A DNA stretch of 64,000 bases from Rhizophagus irregularis (GCF_026210795.1 NC_089452.1:2170001-2234000); one strand, 5' to 3'; shown: positions 34,984-46,532, counted from the stretch's first letter. Notes: generated by a model from the sequence alone, not told the origin. Made by a program: numbers and translations.

Positions 34984-36119
34984 TATCAATAATTATCAAG
35001 TATTATTAATAAATTGGTGAATAAAATCAATTTATCAATTTATGATATGTTGCGCGCAATAGTTGTGAAAAACCTAACTGACTAGACCTATAAGTCAAGA
35101 TTTATGTAATTCGTTTTTTATTGTTAGTATCGCATTTTTTATTAATAAATATTAAAGTAAAAGTAGATTACGATAACATATAATTAGAAATACATAGCAG
35201 TGTATATATATAACTACGTTTTTTAAAAAAGGACGACCCTATCTAATATTAATCTATCCTCTAAAAGAGTTATTATATATCCCTAGTTTCCTGATCAAAA
35301 TACTATACTAACAATATTATTAACGTTATATATTATTTAAAATTTTGTCTTTTCATCTTTTTTTTCTGATTTTATTATTTTTTTTTCCCGTTAGCTCCTC
35401 TGTCTTATAATTCTGAAATTATTTGATTCAATTATATATTACAAAAAGGATTTTTCTTTTCTTATTTTTAGCCGTTATTCTCATATTTTTCCCTAACTCC
35501 AATACCTCATTACATCGAGATAACCATATCTTTTCACGTATTTTAAGATACGTCTTTTTCCCAAATTTTGTCTAACACCGCAAGTTCTAGTTTATCTTGC
35601 TTTCGCTAATTTTACGATGTTTCATTTTTTTTCAAAATATTATTAAATATTTAAATTTTTTTTTAAATTTTTACATTTATATTTTTTTAATTTTCTATAT
35701 ATATATATATATTAGTACACTTTGCTGTAATAAACACTTTCGATGGCTCTTTTAAGAACAAAACCAATTCTCTTCCAATTAATCTAATAATTTTATATTT
35801 TCCCAAGGAATTGGGATCACCACTATATCTCTTCTTCAACTCAATTAATGTTTCCATTAATAATCCTTCTATATATAAATTTGTTGTGCATGACCAAATA
35901 TTCTTAACGATTAATGTAATCGATCAAGACGATATTTTATTTTTATTTTATTATAACAGTAAAAACTGGGGAAGCAAACCACATGAAATATGAAATAAAA
36001 TTTCTAAGGTAGTATATAGATGAAATTAACCACAAGTCGCCCTAGAACAACAACCATCTACTGTGATGAAAATGATGAAAATGAATAAGGGTAAAATAAA
36101 TTTGAGCATTGATTAACTA
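34984..36119. other. AT-rich intergenic
   Basis: A (TA)n run lies at 35699-35712. A 60-codon frame at 35811-35993 (ELGSPLYLFFNSINVS ...) has no support beyond being open. No other gene is seen. Confidence 0.45.
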
Positions 36120-36563
36120 CATGACTACACGTTAAGTAACGTGATCAAAGCAATTTGATGATCACATCTAAGATACTGCTAATATCACGTTTCTCTTTGG
36201 CATATGACAATTGCTTTACATCACAGATTTTGAAATGGCGTATAAGGAGGATTTTTAATCTTAACCGAATATATATTATTTTTTTTTTATTCTGATTTTT
36301 TTTAATGGCTATACTTAATTAGGAATTTAATTTTTCTTTTTTCGTTAACTGGTAACAACGATAACTTCTTTATTATAAATTTAATTTGATCATGCATATG
36401 AGGATTAGCCTTTTCAAGTTTTGTGGCTGTCACACAATTAATGGCGAGATTTTTCACGTGACCAATATTAAATTTCAGTGTTATTTTCAGGATTCGCCAA
36501 AAAACGCCATTATGGTCGTTCTCACACTCGAATTAATATTCAAAAATTTTAACGGATACAATC

Positions 36564-37900
36564 ATGTCAAAAGAAGTAATTAACTCTAATGACAAAGATA
36601 CCGCAAAAAATGAAATAGGTAATATCACGGTATTAGATTGTGATAATAATACCAGAATAAATAACTTGGATATTAATAGTCATAACGTAGTAAATAATCG
36701 AGGAGAAAATAGTTGTGGTAATATCGAAATAAATAATGGGGATAGTGATATTTATATTATAGTAAGAAAGTTGGAAGAAAGCAAGTTGGAAGAAGACACT
36801 ACTACGCTCACATCAGGTAGTTGGGATGATAGCAACGCCACAGTGAGAAAATTGGAAGAAAGCAGTACCAAAGTCATAATGAGTGGTCCTATAGGATTGG
36901 AAGCGTATAATAATTATAGAATAAGAAGTGTTTCCGATAAATACAGATTTGGGAACAGATTAATATATAGATGGAATGAAGTGTACAAATCGGAAGAAAA
37001 TCAGGTAGGTTGCTTTAAATACGAAAAAAAAGGATTTTTCTACATCTCGTTGATATTCACTTCTTAGATTATCGATATCATCCGTCTCCTAGCCTATAAC
37101 AATAGTTATAGAGTGCATGGTTATTGGATATGTCATCAATGGCAATGTGGACACAGACCACAGAAATGTCGATCGATAAGACAATGTGAAGATATACATA
37201 AATTGCAATTCTATAGGAATGGGTGCAAACACAACCCACAATGCCAAGATGAAATCGAATGTCGAAAAAAATACTACGTAAGGCAATGGCAACACGAAAA
37301 CTTATGTCAACGCGAATGGCGAAAACAGTATGACCAGGAATTATTCAAACAATATTTAGAAGAAATTCCAAAAAGGTTCTATTGGTTGGGTTTATTCATT
37401 CGGATTTGCGATGAACATGGGGACGATAGGGGAAACTTGATTTCGAGTTTCTTATTGTATAACCCAAAAAATTCAAATGTAAGTCATGAATATAAATATG
37501 TCGTTTTTGAAATTCAACGAATTTTCTACTAAAGTTTGCCTCTCGATAGGGAAAGCCTGACATGGAAATAATTCGTCATCTAGTATGGAAAAATAAATAT
37601 AGAGTATTCGGCAATTGGAAATGTTCGAATTGCCAAAAGAGATGGAGAAGCGCTTATACTTGGATATCACTTCAAAAGTTTATAGAGAAAATTCCAGGAA
37701 AGCGTTTAAATCGTTTTAATGACGATTATATCATACAGAAGTGCAAGAAAGAGGAATGTGGTGGTGATGGCATTATTTTGAGTTATGAACCTCTAGTAAA
37801 ATCGGAGGATAATATAAAGCACAGATGTGATTTATGTGCAAAGTGTCAGAATGGTGAGATCTGTTTGGAAAGTGGCACCTACTATGGAAATCAGAAATAA
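36564..37900 (+). CDS. Two-module 3CxxC zinc-finger protein, intact copy
   Basis: Exons 36564-37004, 37068-37478 and 37550-37900, all in phase 0, give 400 aa. Introns of 63 and 71 nt start GTAGGT and GTAAGT and end TTAG and ATAG. Exon 1 (147 aa) is Asn/Ser/Glu-rich with repeated VRKLEESxxK segments and is probably disordered. Exon 2 begins IIDIIRLLAYNNSYRVHGYW and is Cys/Trp-rich (CHQWQCGH, CKHNPQC, CDEHGD). Exon 3 begins DMEIIRHLVWKNKYRVFGNW and has the three CxxC-type pairs of a zinc-binding 3CxxC domain (CSNC, KKEEC, CAKC). The two halves look like an internal duplication. Relative to the minus-strand copy at 5307-6647 it has identical exon borders and an intact frame. Family members bind zinc and are implicated in RNA binding or membrane-protein trafficking. 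Confidence 0.83.
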
Positions 37901-38391
37901 TTCAAACGTAAGGCAGAGAAATTTATGATCGACTTAAATGAGTTGTTCATGAGATGAAATTATTGCAACAATAAATATTGTAATGGCAAAATACTGTATA
38001 AACAGATATATTTATTCTATAAGAATTTACTACTGAGTTATTCTGTAATAATTAGGATAATTGATAATTATTCCAAAATACAAATTTTATTAGAGGAACA
38101 ATTTCATATGGAACGCACAGAAAAAGTTCGTGCGCCATTACAATTGTATTCCTTTTTTTTTCTCTTTATCGAATTGATTTTATTTTATTTTAGTTTTTAT
38201 TGATTTTTATTTTTACTATTCTTTTTTTTCTTTATTATATACTGTATATGTACTGTATGTCTAAATATAATCGCAATAAAATATATTGAACTTTAGGGCT
38301 CTAATCAGTTGCAACATAGTTAATAATTAATACTATAAACGTTAATATTTCATTTATTTTATGCTAATTCATAGAAAACTTTTCTTTTTTT
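37901..38391. other. Intergenic between convergent 3CxxC genes
   Basis: AT-rich with T-runs, no gene. It separates the 3' ends of the plus-strand gene ending at 37900 and the minus-strand gene ending at 38392. Confidence 0.5.
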
Positions 38392-39339
38392 TTAAAAAAA
38401 AAAATCATTTGCAAGTTTACCAGGAACGAATGTGTCATGAACACAGTAAGCGCCACTCAAACACTTGGCACATAATCCAGCTTCATGAGGGGTGTCCCGA
38501 ACTCGGTCAGATTTATTAAGAGGTTTGTAACTCGAGATGACACAATTATCATTGTTCTCTTCTTCACAGTTTTTACATTTTTGCATGTAAAAATCATCCT
38601 TATCTAAACGGGACTTTTCTATAAACTTTTGGAGTGATATGTAAGTATGAGCGCTTTTCCACCTATTTGAGCAACGTTGACATTTCCAAGTACCAAACAC
38701 TCTGTAATAATTATTCCATTCTTTGCTCAATTTGATCTCGATAGTAGGTTTTATCTTTTAAAAAAAAAAAATTTTAGATAAAAGAAATTTGTGTTTCATT
38801 TTGAAAAATGACTTACGTCTATATGATCTTCTAATGGTGACTTCTTGTACAGAAGAAAACTCGAGATCGGCTTCATTTCATTGCATTTTTCGCAAAGTTC
38901 GTTGAGTAATTCATTTGAAGATTCTTTTAGATAGTCTTCGAGTGATTCCTTAGTATAAGGACTTTTACTTTTCCACTCACTTTGACACTCTTGACATGAC
39001 CGCTTACTATACCCGTATATTTTATATCTTTTTTTGCTTTGAACCAACTGACGGATGATTCTGGTAATCTGTCAAAAAAATAATTTTTTTTATTTATGTA
39101 TTTTATTAAAAGTGAAGTACGGTATTAATATAACCTACTTGCTCCTCATGATGATGCTTCCAATGGGAAGTCGATATATTATTCGCAATATAGGAACGGT
39201 GAGAAAGAGATACACTTCTCTTCTTTCCGAAAAGTTTATTAAAATAAAATGTTTTCAATTAAACCAGATAATAAATAAAAATATTATATATATACCATTA
39301 TTTTTCCGAAGTTTGCAATGAAAATTGGTTGTCCCATGT
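38392..39339 (-). CDS. Third 3CxxC zinc-finger gene, diverged
   Basis: Minus strand. Exon 38817-39068 starts ITRIIRQLVQSKKRYKIYGY and contains CQEC and CEKC; exon 38392-38754 starts IKPTIEIKLSKEWNNYYRVF and contains CQRC, CKNC and CAKC. Both are in phase 0 with GTAAGT/AG borders. The pairing of two modules each beginning with an II-R/K segment and YRVFG/YKIYG repeats the design of the genes at 5307 and 36564. An upstream exon ends at 39139 before GTAGGT (reading SHWKHHHEEQ). A possible first exon MGQPIFIANFGKIM from 39339 is less certain. The acidic Asn/Ser exon of the sister genes is absent. The gene converges on the one ending at 37900. Confidence 0.68.
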
Positions 39340-41039
39340 TATAATTATTACGAAATAAAAAAGCTGACATATATAAGAATCTATAATTCTTTTAATAAAA
39401 CAAATATGTTATTATTTATTATAGTAATTGCAATAAGCAAGCGTATTAATAAATTTGAAATATACCATCTTTCCAAACATCGTTGTAAATATTGATTATT
39501 TCACTTTGAGAAAGAAAGAAATTTTATCTCTTATGATAGCAGCATACTTTCATATTGTGTAAAATATTGTGATACGTATGACATCGGAATTGGTCAATCC
39601 AAAATTGTATAAGAGAAACATGTTAATTGTCGGTTTTGGTGGAACCTTAGTATGAGGAAGATACTATCTTTATCTATGATATCCATGATTTAATGTATTA
39701 ATATGTATTAATAAAATTGTCAACGAAAGCAATTCATTTAACTAGTTGATTAGTGGCGTAGCAATCAGAAGTATAGTAGTGTTGCTATAAAAACACTTAA
39801 GCTGTAGGGACGCCCTATAAAAAAATTGGATACGTTTTTTATAAAGTTTTTATACGATTTTTTTCCTTAGAAATAACGTATCATAATAGGATACGGAAAA
39901 ATGCACAATTCCGTATCACTAAAAATATGGTTTGGATACGGAATTTGCACGGAATTCATATGGAATTTACATGATTTGATCACTGATTTTATCACGAAAT
40001 TTGTATTACGATTTGGTCACTGAATTTACTGTTTATATTACAGTTTACTATAATTATATTTACATAAATCTAATTTTACTTTATTAAATTAAATAAAAAA
40101 TAAAAATAAACAAAATACAAATACATTATGAAAATTCCCTCCTTGTTAAAACCACCTATTGCAACCAAAATTATCTATAAGTTCAGGTTCATTTGGAGTC
40201 AAACAACCTAAAAAAAACAAAAAAAGAAACATAAGAACGTCTAACTTAATTGGAAACAAAAACTCCCTTCATATAGTATCTGCAATCGTCCAAGTCACCA
40301 AAGGTCAACATTCCTACAAAAAAAGAAAGAGAACTCCAGAATGTCTGACCTACATAAATGAAAAGAATTATGAAGCATCTGATGAAAAAAGAAACCAAAA
40401 CAACAAAATAAATCCAAAACTGACCTACAAAAAAAGAAGACTCTGAAGCAACAAAACTGAAACAACCTACAAAAAAAAGAATCTGAACCCAACTTACAAA
40501 AAAAAAAAAAGAAAGAAAGAAAATTTGTACTGACCTAAAAAAGAAAAAAAATCCTGAACAATCCTACAAAAAAGGAAAGGACTCCCAAACTGATCTACAA
40601 AAAATAAAAAAGAAACTGAATCTTCTCACAAAAAAAAATCTGCTGGCCTATGAAATTAAAAAAGGGATAAATATAAATAAAAAAGAAAGGGAAATAAAGA
40701 ATAAATCAAAAAAAAATATTTTTTTAAAAAGAAGGTAATGAAGTTAGGAAAGTTAAAAAAAATTTTTTTTTAAAGGGAGGACGTCAAAGTTAGAAAAATA
40801 AAAAAATTTTTTATAAAGAGGAAATAGAAATAGAAAGAAGAAAATTTTTTTTAAAAAAAGAAGAGTGGGAATAAAGAATAAAATCAAAAAAAAATTTTTA
40901 AAGTGAGGTACGAAAAAAAAAATTTTTTTTAAAAGGGGGTGACGAAAAAAGAAGAAAAATTTAAAAAAAATAACAAAAATAAAACAAGAGAAAAGAGAAG
41001 GAAGGGAAAGACAGAAAGGAAGATCGGAAGATCAAACTC
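39340..41039. other. Repeat-rich, gene-free stretch
   Basis: From 39810 to 39970 there are several GGATACG/TTCCGTATC repeats. From 40190 to 40640 the minus strand shows repeated poly-T tracts ending GTAG followed by short pieces such as GTCAGTTTTGG. Poly-A/poly-T runs fill 40640-40980. No gene is supported; the 95-codon frame at 40159-40446 follows the repeat. Confidence 0.5.
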
Positions 41040-41060
41040 ATCAAAGTAAGCAGGGTTTAT

Positions 41061-41229
41061 ATTTATTTATTTTATGTGAAGCCAAACAGACTATTCAACA
41101 GAACATATACCCTCAAAAGGGTGAGTTATCCTACTTCTAGCTATCATCCATCACCAGGATGGACTCGAACTTCTTTAAAGACGTTGGAACCAGCCTGATC
41201 CCCCTCCACTACCGAAAGAAGAACAGGAA
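41061..41229 (-). mobile_element. tRNA-derived SINE-like insertion
   Basis: The minus strand starts about 41229 and has GTTCGAGTC at about 41167-41175, an exact fit to the RNA polymerase III B-box (GWTCRANNC). A weaker A-box-like TAGTGGAGG lies upstream, and there is an ATAAAATAAATAAAT tail at the 3' end. It is flanked by ATCAAAGTAAG-GGTTTAT at 41230 and a copy of the same at 41040 with an extra CA before GGG, a likely target duplication. It does not fold as a functional tRNA gene by eye. Confidence 0.6.
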
Positions 41230-41294
41230 ATCAAAGTAAGGGTTTATATAAAAAACAAAAAACGTATTATAACAAAACAATAAACAATCACGTG

Positions 41295-42179
41295 TAGGGT
41301 TCTGATCGGTACGGTTCGGTTTCAGTTTGAGTCATACCGAAACTGAAACCGAATTTCGGTATCGGTAATCGGTAATTTACCGAATTTTCAATATCGGTAA
41401 ACTGTATAACTGAAATCGGCCGGTAATTACCGATTACCGATACTGATTTACCGAAATTTACTACTCCTCGATGTATTTATTACAAAAACTATATTAAAAA
41501 ATAAATAAGCAAATTTACGATTGAGATCCTTGGATTTAAACTGGAATTTATCGAAGATATAGCACAGACGTTGGAGAATACGGACGTTTATTGGAGATAT
41601 TTTCATAAAAAGTTTAGATTCAGCAATTTAGATTCTTAATGTATTATTTCAATATTATTTTGATTAATTTTTATTTATTTTTTTTTTTTGCAATGTAGAT
41701 ATTATAGGATGTCATTAATTAGTTAGAAAAATTAGAAATCTTGAAAAAATTTAGAAAATATAGTAAAAAATCGTCTTTTGAATTTATCAGTTTTTATTTA
41801 TTTAGTTATAGATTGAACTTAGTTATAGGGGATACTAAATTTATTTTAATATACTCTAGGTATTTATATAAAATTGTAATCCATTGTATGATTGTTATCA
41901 ATTAATACAATTAATAATAAACGTGAAAAAAAAAATATTAAAAAATAAAAACTATATATATGGACTAAAAAAGATTATCAGTTTTCCAAATCACAAAATA
42001 AAAAGTCAGATCGGTAAATCGGTTCGAGAAATGATAAAACCGATACCGAAAACTGAAATTACCAAACCGATCGGTAAATTACCGAAGTGTTAGGTCGGTA
42101 ATTTTTGATGTAATTACCGACCAAAAACTGAAAACCGATCGGTTCGGTTCAATAATTACCAAAACTGATCAGAACCCTA
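41295..42179. mobile_element. hAT-like non-autonomous transposon, 885 bp
   Basis: TAGGGTTCTGATC at 41295-41307 is the exact reverse complement of 42167-42179, and ATCACGTG flanks both sides (41287-41294 and 42180-42187), an 8-bp target duplication. TAGGG-type ends with 8-bp duplications are typical of the hAT superfamily. The subterminal 150 bp on each side is packed with CGGTAATTACCGA-type palindromes. The interior has no transposase frame, so it is non-autonomous. Confidence 0.85.
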
Positions 42180-42896
42180 ATCACGTGATCTCGTGTTATG
42201 ATACAAGATTTTTGTAAAATTATTTTCTAAAAATATTAAGTTTAAAAATTCCGTATACATTCCGTATGATTAATTTTTTCCATATACATTTCGTATACAT
42301 TAGTTTTTTTAAAAAATGTTCAAAAATGAATTGCTTATTAAACATACGGAATTTGTATACGGAATCTATAGAAATGTACATAAAATGTATACAAACGTAT
42401 CCTTTCCGTATACATATTTCTTATAGGGATGGAGAGAGGTATGAGTTATTATAACTTTTTACATTTATTACGTACTGAAAAATTGAAAATGCTTGATTTT
42501 GTTTCTTTACAGTCGCAGATGAGACATGATTTGTTATATAAGATGCAATCCCGAAATCCGTCTATCCGGATAATTCACCTTAATCCAATCCTGAACTCGG
42601 ATAACAGATAATTTTCTGGATGCATCATCCGGTACGGATAAATTTAGACTAACTCATCAGACAATCCGTTATCTGTTGGTATATAGTAAAAAAACAAACT
42701 GTTTAAAAAAATCGCAATGGCGGAGTCACGTGATGGTAATACCAGTCAGAACTACAAACCTGCCAATAATATGATTAACTTGGAGTGACATAAAAAAAAA
42801 ACTCTTTCCCCTTTCCATTTTTTCACATAGAAATCCGCAGTTAAATACTGTTTTTTTTACTTACCCTTTTTTACGTTTGTTAACGCTCGAGAAGAA

Positions 42897-42918
42897 AGAG
42901 GACCACTGGGTGGCCTCT
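42897..42918 (+). repeat. 5' leader hairpin of retroelement copy A
   Basis: AGAGG-A-CCAC, loop TGG, GTGG-CCTCT. It lies at the same place in the leader as the stem in copy B, where the inner pairs differ but still pair. Confidence 0.6.
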
Positions 42919-43014
42919 TATGGAAAGGTTCTTCTCCTTATTACCCGACCTCTGAAAGAAGTTTTTATAATAAAATATTTTTTTATCTCACACCCATACA
43001 ACATATTGAAAAAT

Positions 43015-44838
43015 ATGGCTTCTTTTTTTCCTAAACATATTTCCTTGGGAAAATTTTCTTTCGATGTCTCATTCCACAAATTTCACGTGACTAGACCCAA
43101 ACGGGCTGGATGTAACAAGATTTATGAAATCAGGAGATCAAAAAGTTTCTTTTTTGAGCTAGTCGATCCCTCAACAAACACCAATGATATTCATCTTAAA
43201 ATACACACAAATGATTATCACATGAAATCGACCCCTATTAGCTACTCTTCCACCTGTAGCTTTCCTAATCTGAAATACCAGATTAGTAAGATGTTACAAC
43301 ATTTTTTTTCCCATCAAAAAGTCATCCCCCGATCTATTCAAAAGAAATATTTTAATCTTATTCGTTCCAAATTACTTGATAGATATTTTCTTATCAAATC
43401 ACGTGCTGACACAGTCACACAAAGAAATTCCCGCACAAAAACTTTCTTTAATTTTTCTTATAAACGTTATCGTTTTTACTTTGGTATTTTCACACCATGT
43501 AACTTCTCCATTACTCACAATTTTGGAAGTGAACACACACAGTTGTGTAGTGTCCCCTCTCCCTTCATTATGTCTCATAATAGACGAGCCTGCATTTCTC
43601 ATCATAAAAATTTAGACATTTTTCATAATGTCAAGAAACACACCCCGTTATTGACCCATAATGACACTATTAACCACAAAGAAGCTCACGCATTGCGCAC
43701 TTATTTCAACTGGAAACATGGCACGAAAAAACACGTTTACTCAAATCGCTTAGGCATTTCGTATGATGTCTCGTACTTAGCGAACGAATATAAACATTTC
43801 AACACGCAGAAGAAACACCTTATGTACCGTAAATGGTTAGATAATTTCCGTTCACACCATTCCGACAATAGTAAAAGGAGTAACAAACAAAAATCCCGCT
43901 TTCAGCGGGCATGTAGATCGGTTTTCTACAATCGTGGTAATAACAAAAAGTCACAGAGACGTGTGGATAGTCTTGAAGAAAAACTTCAGCGTGCTAGACA
44001 ACACCGTTTTCTATTTTTACCTTCACAGCATATTAACAGACCTATACAACATGTGAATTACCATAACCCGTTCCGCCGACCCGCTCCACGTTATCCAAGG
44101 GACGATTCAATTAGTACGACAAGTACTAGCTCGCCTGCCACCAATTCACAACCCGTTCCCGTCGAAGATGAGAACATTTGGCACGACAAGCTGGGTATTT
44201 GGATTCCTAACAGTCTCCTTCCTTACGTAACCGACGAACCTGTTTATATTTCTAAAAGACAGGCCAAACTCAAAGGTCAACATTTTACGCCAGGCTGTGC
44301 GTATTGGTTAGATGGTATTAAAAAACGTAAAAAAGCTCATGAATTAGCTTTACGTCAACAAAAAGATCAAGAAGCATATGATAATGCTCGCCTCACTCTT
44401 GAAAAAGAACTTTCTGCCAGAGCTCAACTCTGGGGTACCTCTATCAACCGTATAGAATATCGTGAAGATATGACGAAAGACCTCACCAATTTCCAGGATC
44501 ATTATCACAAGAAAATCTCACCTCTGATTGAGCGTCGTGCTGCTCTAGAGAACAGGCTTAAACAGGGAAAAAACATTTTCAAAACTAACAAACAATTACT
44601 CCAGTTAGAACAGGAGCTTGGTCGTTTTAATATCGACTATTTCTCAGTCATGAACATTGATGACTCCCATTATCGTTATAAAGGACACACATCCGATGAT
44701 GCGAAACAACTTGAAATCAGACCACATAAACGTCCTCCTGTCTCGACTATAAATGCAGACAGGCACACCACCCACATCAAGAAATTGAGACTAGATATTC
44801 TCTCTTCAGCAGACTTTAAAGTCTCCGCCTCACTTTAA
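43015..44838 (+). CDS. Retroelement ORF protein (basic, unknown function)
   Basis: The first ATG in the long frame is at 43015 (MASFFPKHISLGKF), giving 608 aa; the frame is open upstream to 42877 without ATG. An N-terminal core region (FHKFHVTRPKRAGCNKIYEI; later IHLKIHTNDYHMK) is shared with copy B. It is followed by a His/Arg/Asn-rich middle and a Ser/Thr/Pro-rich linker, then a segment with YISKRQAKLKGQHFTPGC. A C-terminal charged coiled-coil follows (KAHELALRQQKDQEAYDNAR). There is no polymerase, nuclease, CCHC knuckle or transposase motif that I can see. High GC for the region and freedom from stops suggest recent activity. By position and charge it could be an RNA-binding ORF1-like protein; this is inference. 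Confidence 0.75.
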   Translation: MASFFPKHISLGKFSFDVSFHKFHVTRPKRAGCNKIYEIRRSKSFFFELVDPSTNTNDIHLKIHTNDYHMKSTPISYSSTCSFPNLKYQISKMLQHFFSHQKVIPRSIQKKYFNLIRSKLLDRYFLIKSRADTVTQRNSRTKTFFNFSYKRYRFYFGIFTPCNFSITHNFGSEHTQLCSVPSPFIMSHNRRACISHHKNLDIFHNVKKHTPLLTHNDTINHKEAHALRTYFNWKHGTKKHVYSNRLGISYDVSYLANEYKHFNTQKKHLMYRKWLDNFRSHHSDNSKRSNKQKSRFQRACRSVFYNRGNNKKSQRRVDSLEEKLQRARQHRFLFLPSQHINRPIQHVNYHNPFRRPAPRYPRDDSISTTSTSSPATNSQPVPVEDENIWHDKLGIWIPNSLLPYVTDEPVYISKRQAKLKGQHFTPGCAYWLDGIKKRKKAHELALRQQKDQEAYDNARLTLEKELSARAQLWGTSINRIEYREDMTKDLTNFQDHYHKKISPLIERRAALENRLKQGKNIFKTNKQLLQLEQELGRFNIDYFSVMNIDDSHYRYKGHTSDDAKQLEIRPHKRPPVSTINADRHTTHIKKLRLDILSSADFKVSASL

Positions 44839-45325
44839 CAATTTTTAGATCACCTATCAGCTTATCTTTTATTTTTAGTGGCACGCTGATAGTCATAGTT
44901 TACGTTATACCTAGCCACTTTTTTTTTTACTTTTTTTGACTAGTATTTTATTACATCTTTTTTTTTTTTGGGTAACCCCCACGTACACCTTTTTAACAAC
45001 GTACAACAATAAGAATAGTGTGAACCATTCCACCTCTTACAGTATTAACAGGTGGCGGTCTTTTCGACCGAAAGAAAAATACGGGTCTATGTTTAGATTG
45101 CCTTTACTTTGGTTTATTGGGATGTGATGTCGTGTTAGGGACTCCTCCAAGTTCGTTGAAAGTACCAGAGTGGCGCTGTCCTCGGGCGGTTTGATTATAG
45201 CTTAGTATTAGATAGCGTTCGACTTTTGTTTTATCTTTTGTTCTTGTCTATCTTTCTGTAATCTTGTTCACGTGGTTTTAAAAATAAAAATAAAAATAAA
45301 AATAAAAAAATGATTAACTTGGAGT

Positions 45326-45660
45326 CTACCTGTAACTTTTTACATAGTGGAACTTGGGAATCTTATAGAGACACTCTACTTTATTCTGATAACAATTATT
45401 TACCCGATTTTACTTTTCCTTAGATCCCCATAGTCCATATTATATTTTATAATTCCTTTTTAGCCCTTCTCTCGTGTTCTTTGGTAGGAAATGCTTCGGT
45501 AGTTCCTCCATAGTTTTTTTTTTCTTCACACCAGGGTGGCGCCGCCTACGGGAGGTTTTGATTATAGTGTAGTTTAGATAGCGTTTGGCTTCTTTATTAG
45601 TTGTTCTTGTCTATCTTTCTGTAATCTTGTTCACATGGTTTATAAAAATAAAAATAAAAT
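45326..45660 (+). mobile_element. 5'-truncated retroelement copy C at the same target site
   Basis: The 3' 140 bp match the end of copy A (GGTGGCGCCGCC / GAGTGGCGCTGTCC; TTGATTATAG; CTTGTCTATCTTTCTGTAAT), with an (AAAAT)n tail. ATGATTAACTTGGA follows at 45661-45674, a third copy of the target sequence. The order is target, copy A, target, copy C, target. Confidence 0.75.
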
Positions 45661-45674
45661 ATGATTAACTTGGA

Positions 45675-46121
45675 TATCCGTAATTGTAGATTGTAAGGGC
45701 TGAATTTATCTAGTGAAATTATTAATTTTAGTCCGCAGTATTATATTCAATTTAAGTGTATAAATTTGAAGTGTTTTAAATTTATAACGTCCGAGATGAC
45801 GTGATTAATATGTTCTACAGGGTGGTTGATATGGAGAATTTGATTAATTGATTTGATAGGGTAATTCGTATAATGCGATTCAGATCATCAGTATTACAAG
45901 GATCAACCAGTAATTTCATATTAAATCGTGTGCGTGGAAAAATTTTATATTAATTAATAATTTTAGAACTTAGAAATTCTGGGAAGAAATCATTTTTAAT
46001 TGGTTATATTTAGATTAGGAAATTATGATTTTTATTGGTTCTTTATTTTTTCTTTAAATGGATGATAAGAGAATTTTATTTAGAACTGGGTGTTACGATA
46101 ACATGTAGTGTATGGATACCT
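45675..46121. other. AT-rich spacer
   Basis: No gene or clear repeat seen between the retroelements and the Mutator-like transposon. Confidence 0.4.
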
Positions 46122-46532
46122 ATGTATGTAGCATCGGTAATACGAAAAGTTGTAGAGTCGGATCAACCAACTGAGTATTGTATGACGTTAAAATTGTATT
46201 GAGTATGGTATGTATAATCATACAATACATTAATTATACAATACATTACATGTTAGTTGATATACTTATTAACATTTGAAATGTGTGATGTATAACTTTT
46301 TAAATTTCAATTTCATACTCAATTGCTTTTTATTTAATTTATGTTATAATTTTACTGAAATCTATTTATTAAAGAATAAATATATGTAAAAACTTAATAA
46401 ATTATCAAATTTTAGTGGTATTTTTGATTTATTTATAAAATTCTATATACCGATATAATAGCGGTCAAAATAGAAATGATCTGCTAATTACTTCGTTTAA
46501 TTTGTAAAAAAAAAAGATTGCTGTTACCTAGA

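Larger units (their letters stand above)
39818..42428. mobile_element. Possible outer transposon with CCCTATAA ends
   Basis: CCCTATAAAAAAATTGGATACG-type sequence at 39818 is echoed by the reverse complement of the right side at 42428 (CCCTATAAGAAATATGTATACG). Both flanks are rich in CCGTATAC repeats. No target duplication was found, and the interior contains younger insertions (SINE-like 41061-41229, hAT-like 41295-42179). Tentative. Confidence 0.35.
42787..45309 (+). mobile_element. ORF-only LINE-like retroelement, intact copy A
   Basis: ATGATTAACTTGGAGT flanks the element at 42771-42786 and 45310-45325, a perfect 16-bp target duplication. The 5' end carries an A-run and ACTCTTTCCCCTTTC as in copy B (18031-20903). 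The 3' end has a (AAAAT)n tail at 45280-45309. One long ORF (43015-44838) is open. About 470 bp of 3' untranslated sequence follows, including CTTGTCTATCTTTCTGTAAT, shared with the truncated copy after it. No reverse transcriptase was seen in the element. Confidence 0.87.

Noticed and set aside
41140-41225. Functional tRNA gene
   Set aside because: Only the B-box region is convincing; no acceptor stem or anticodon arm could be folded, and the A-rich tail and flanking duplication fit a SINE.
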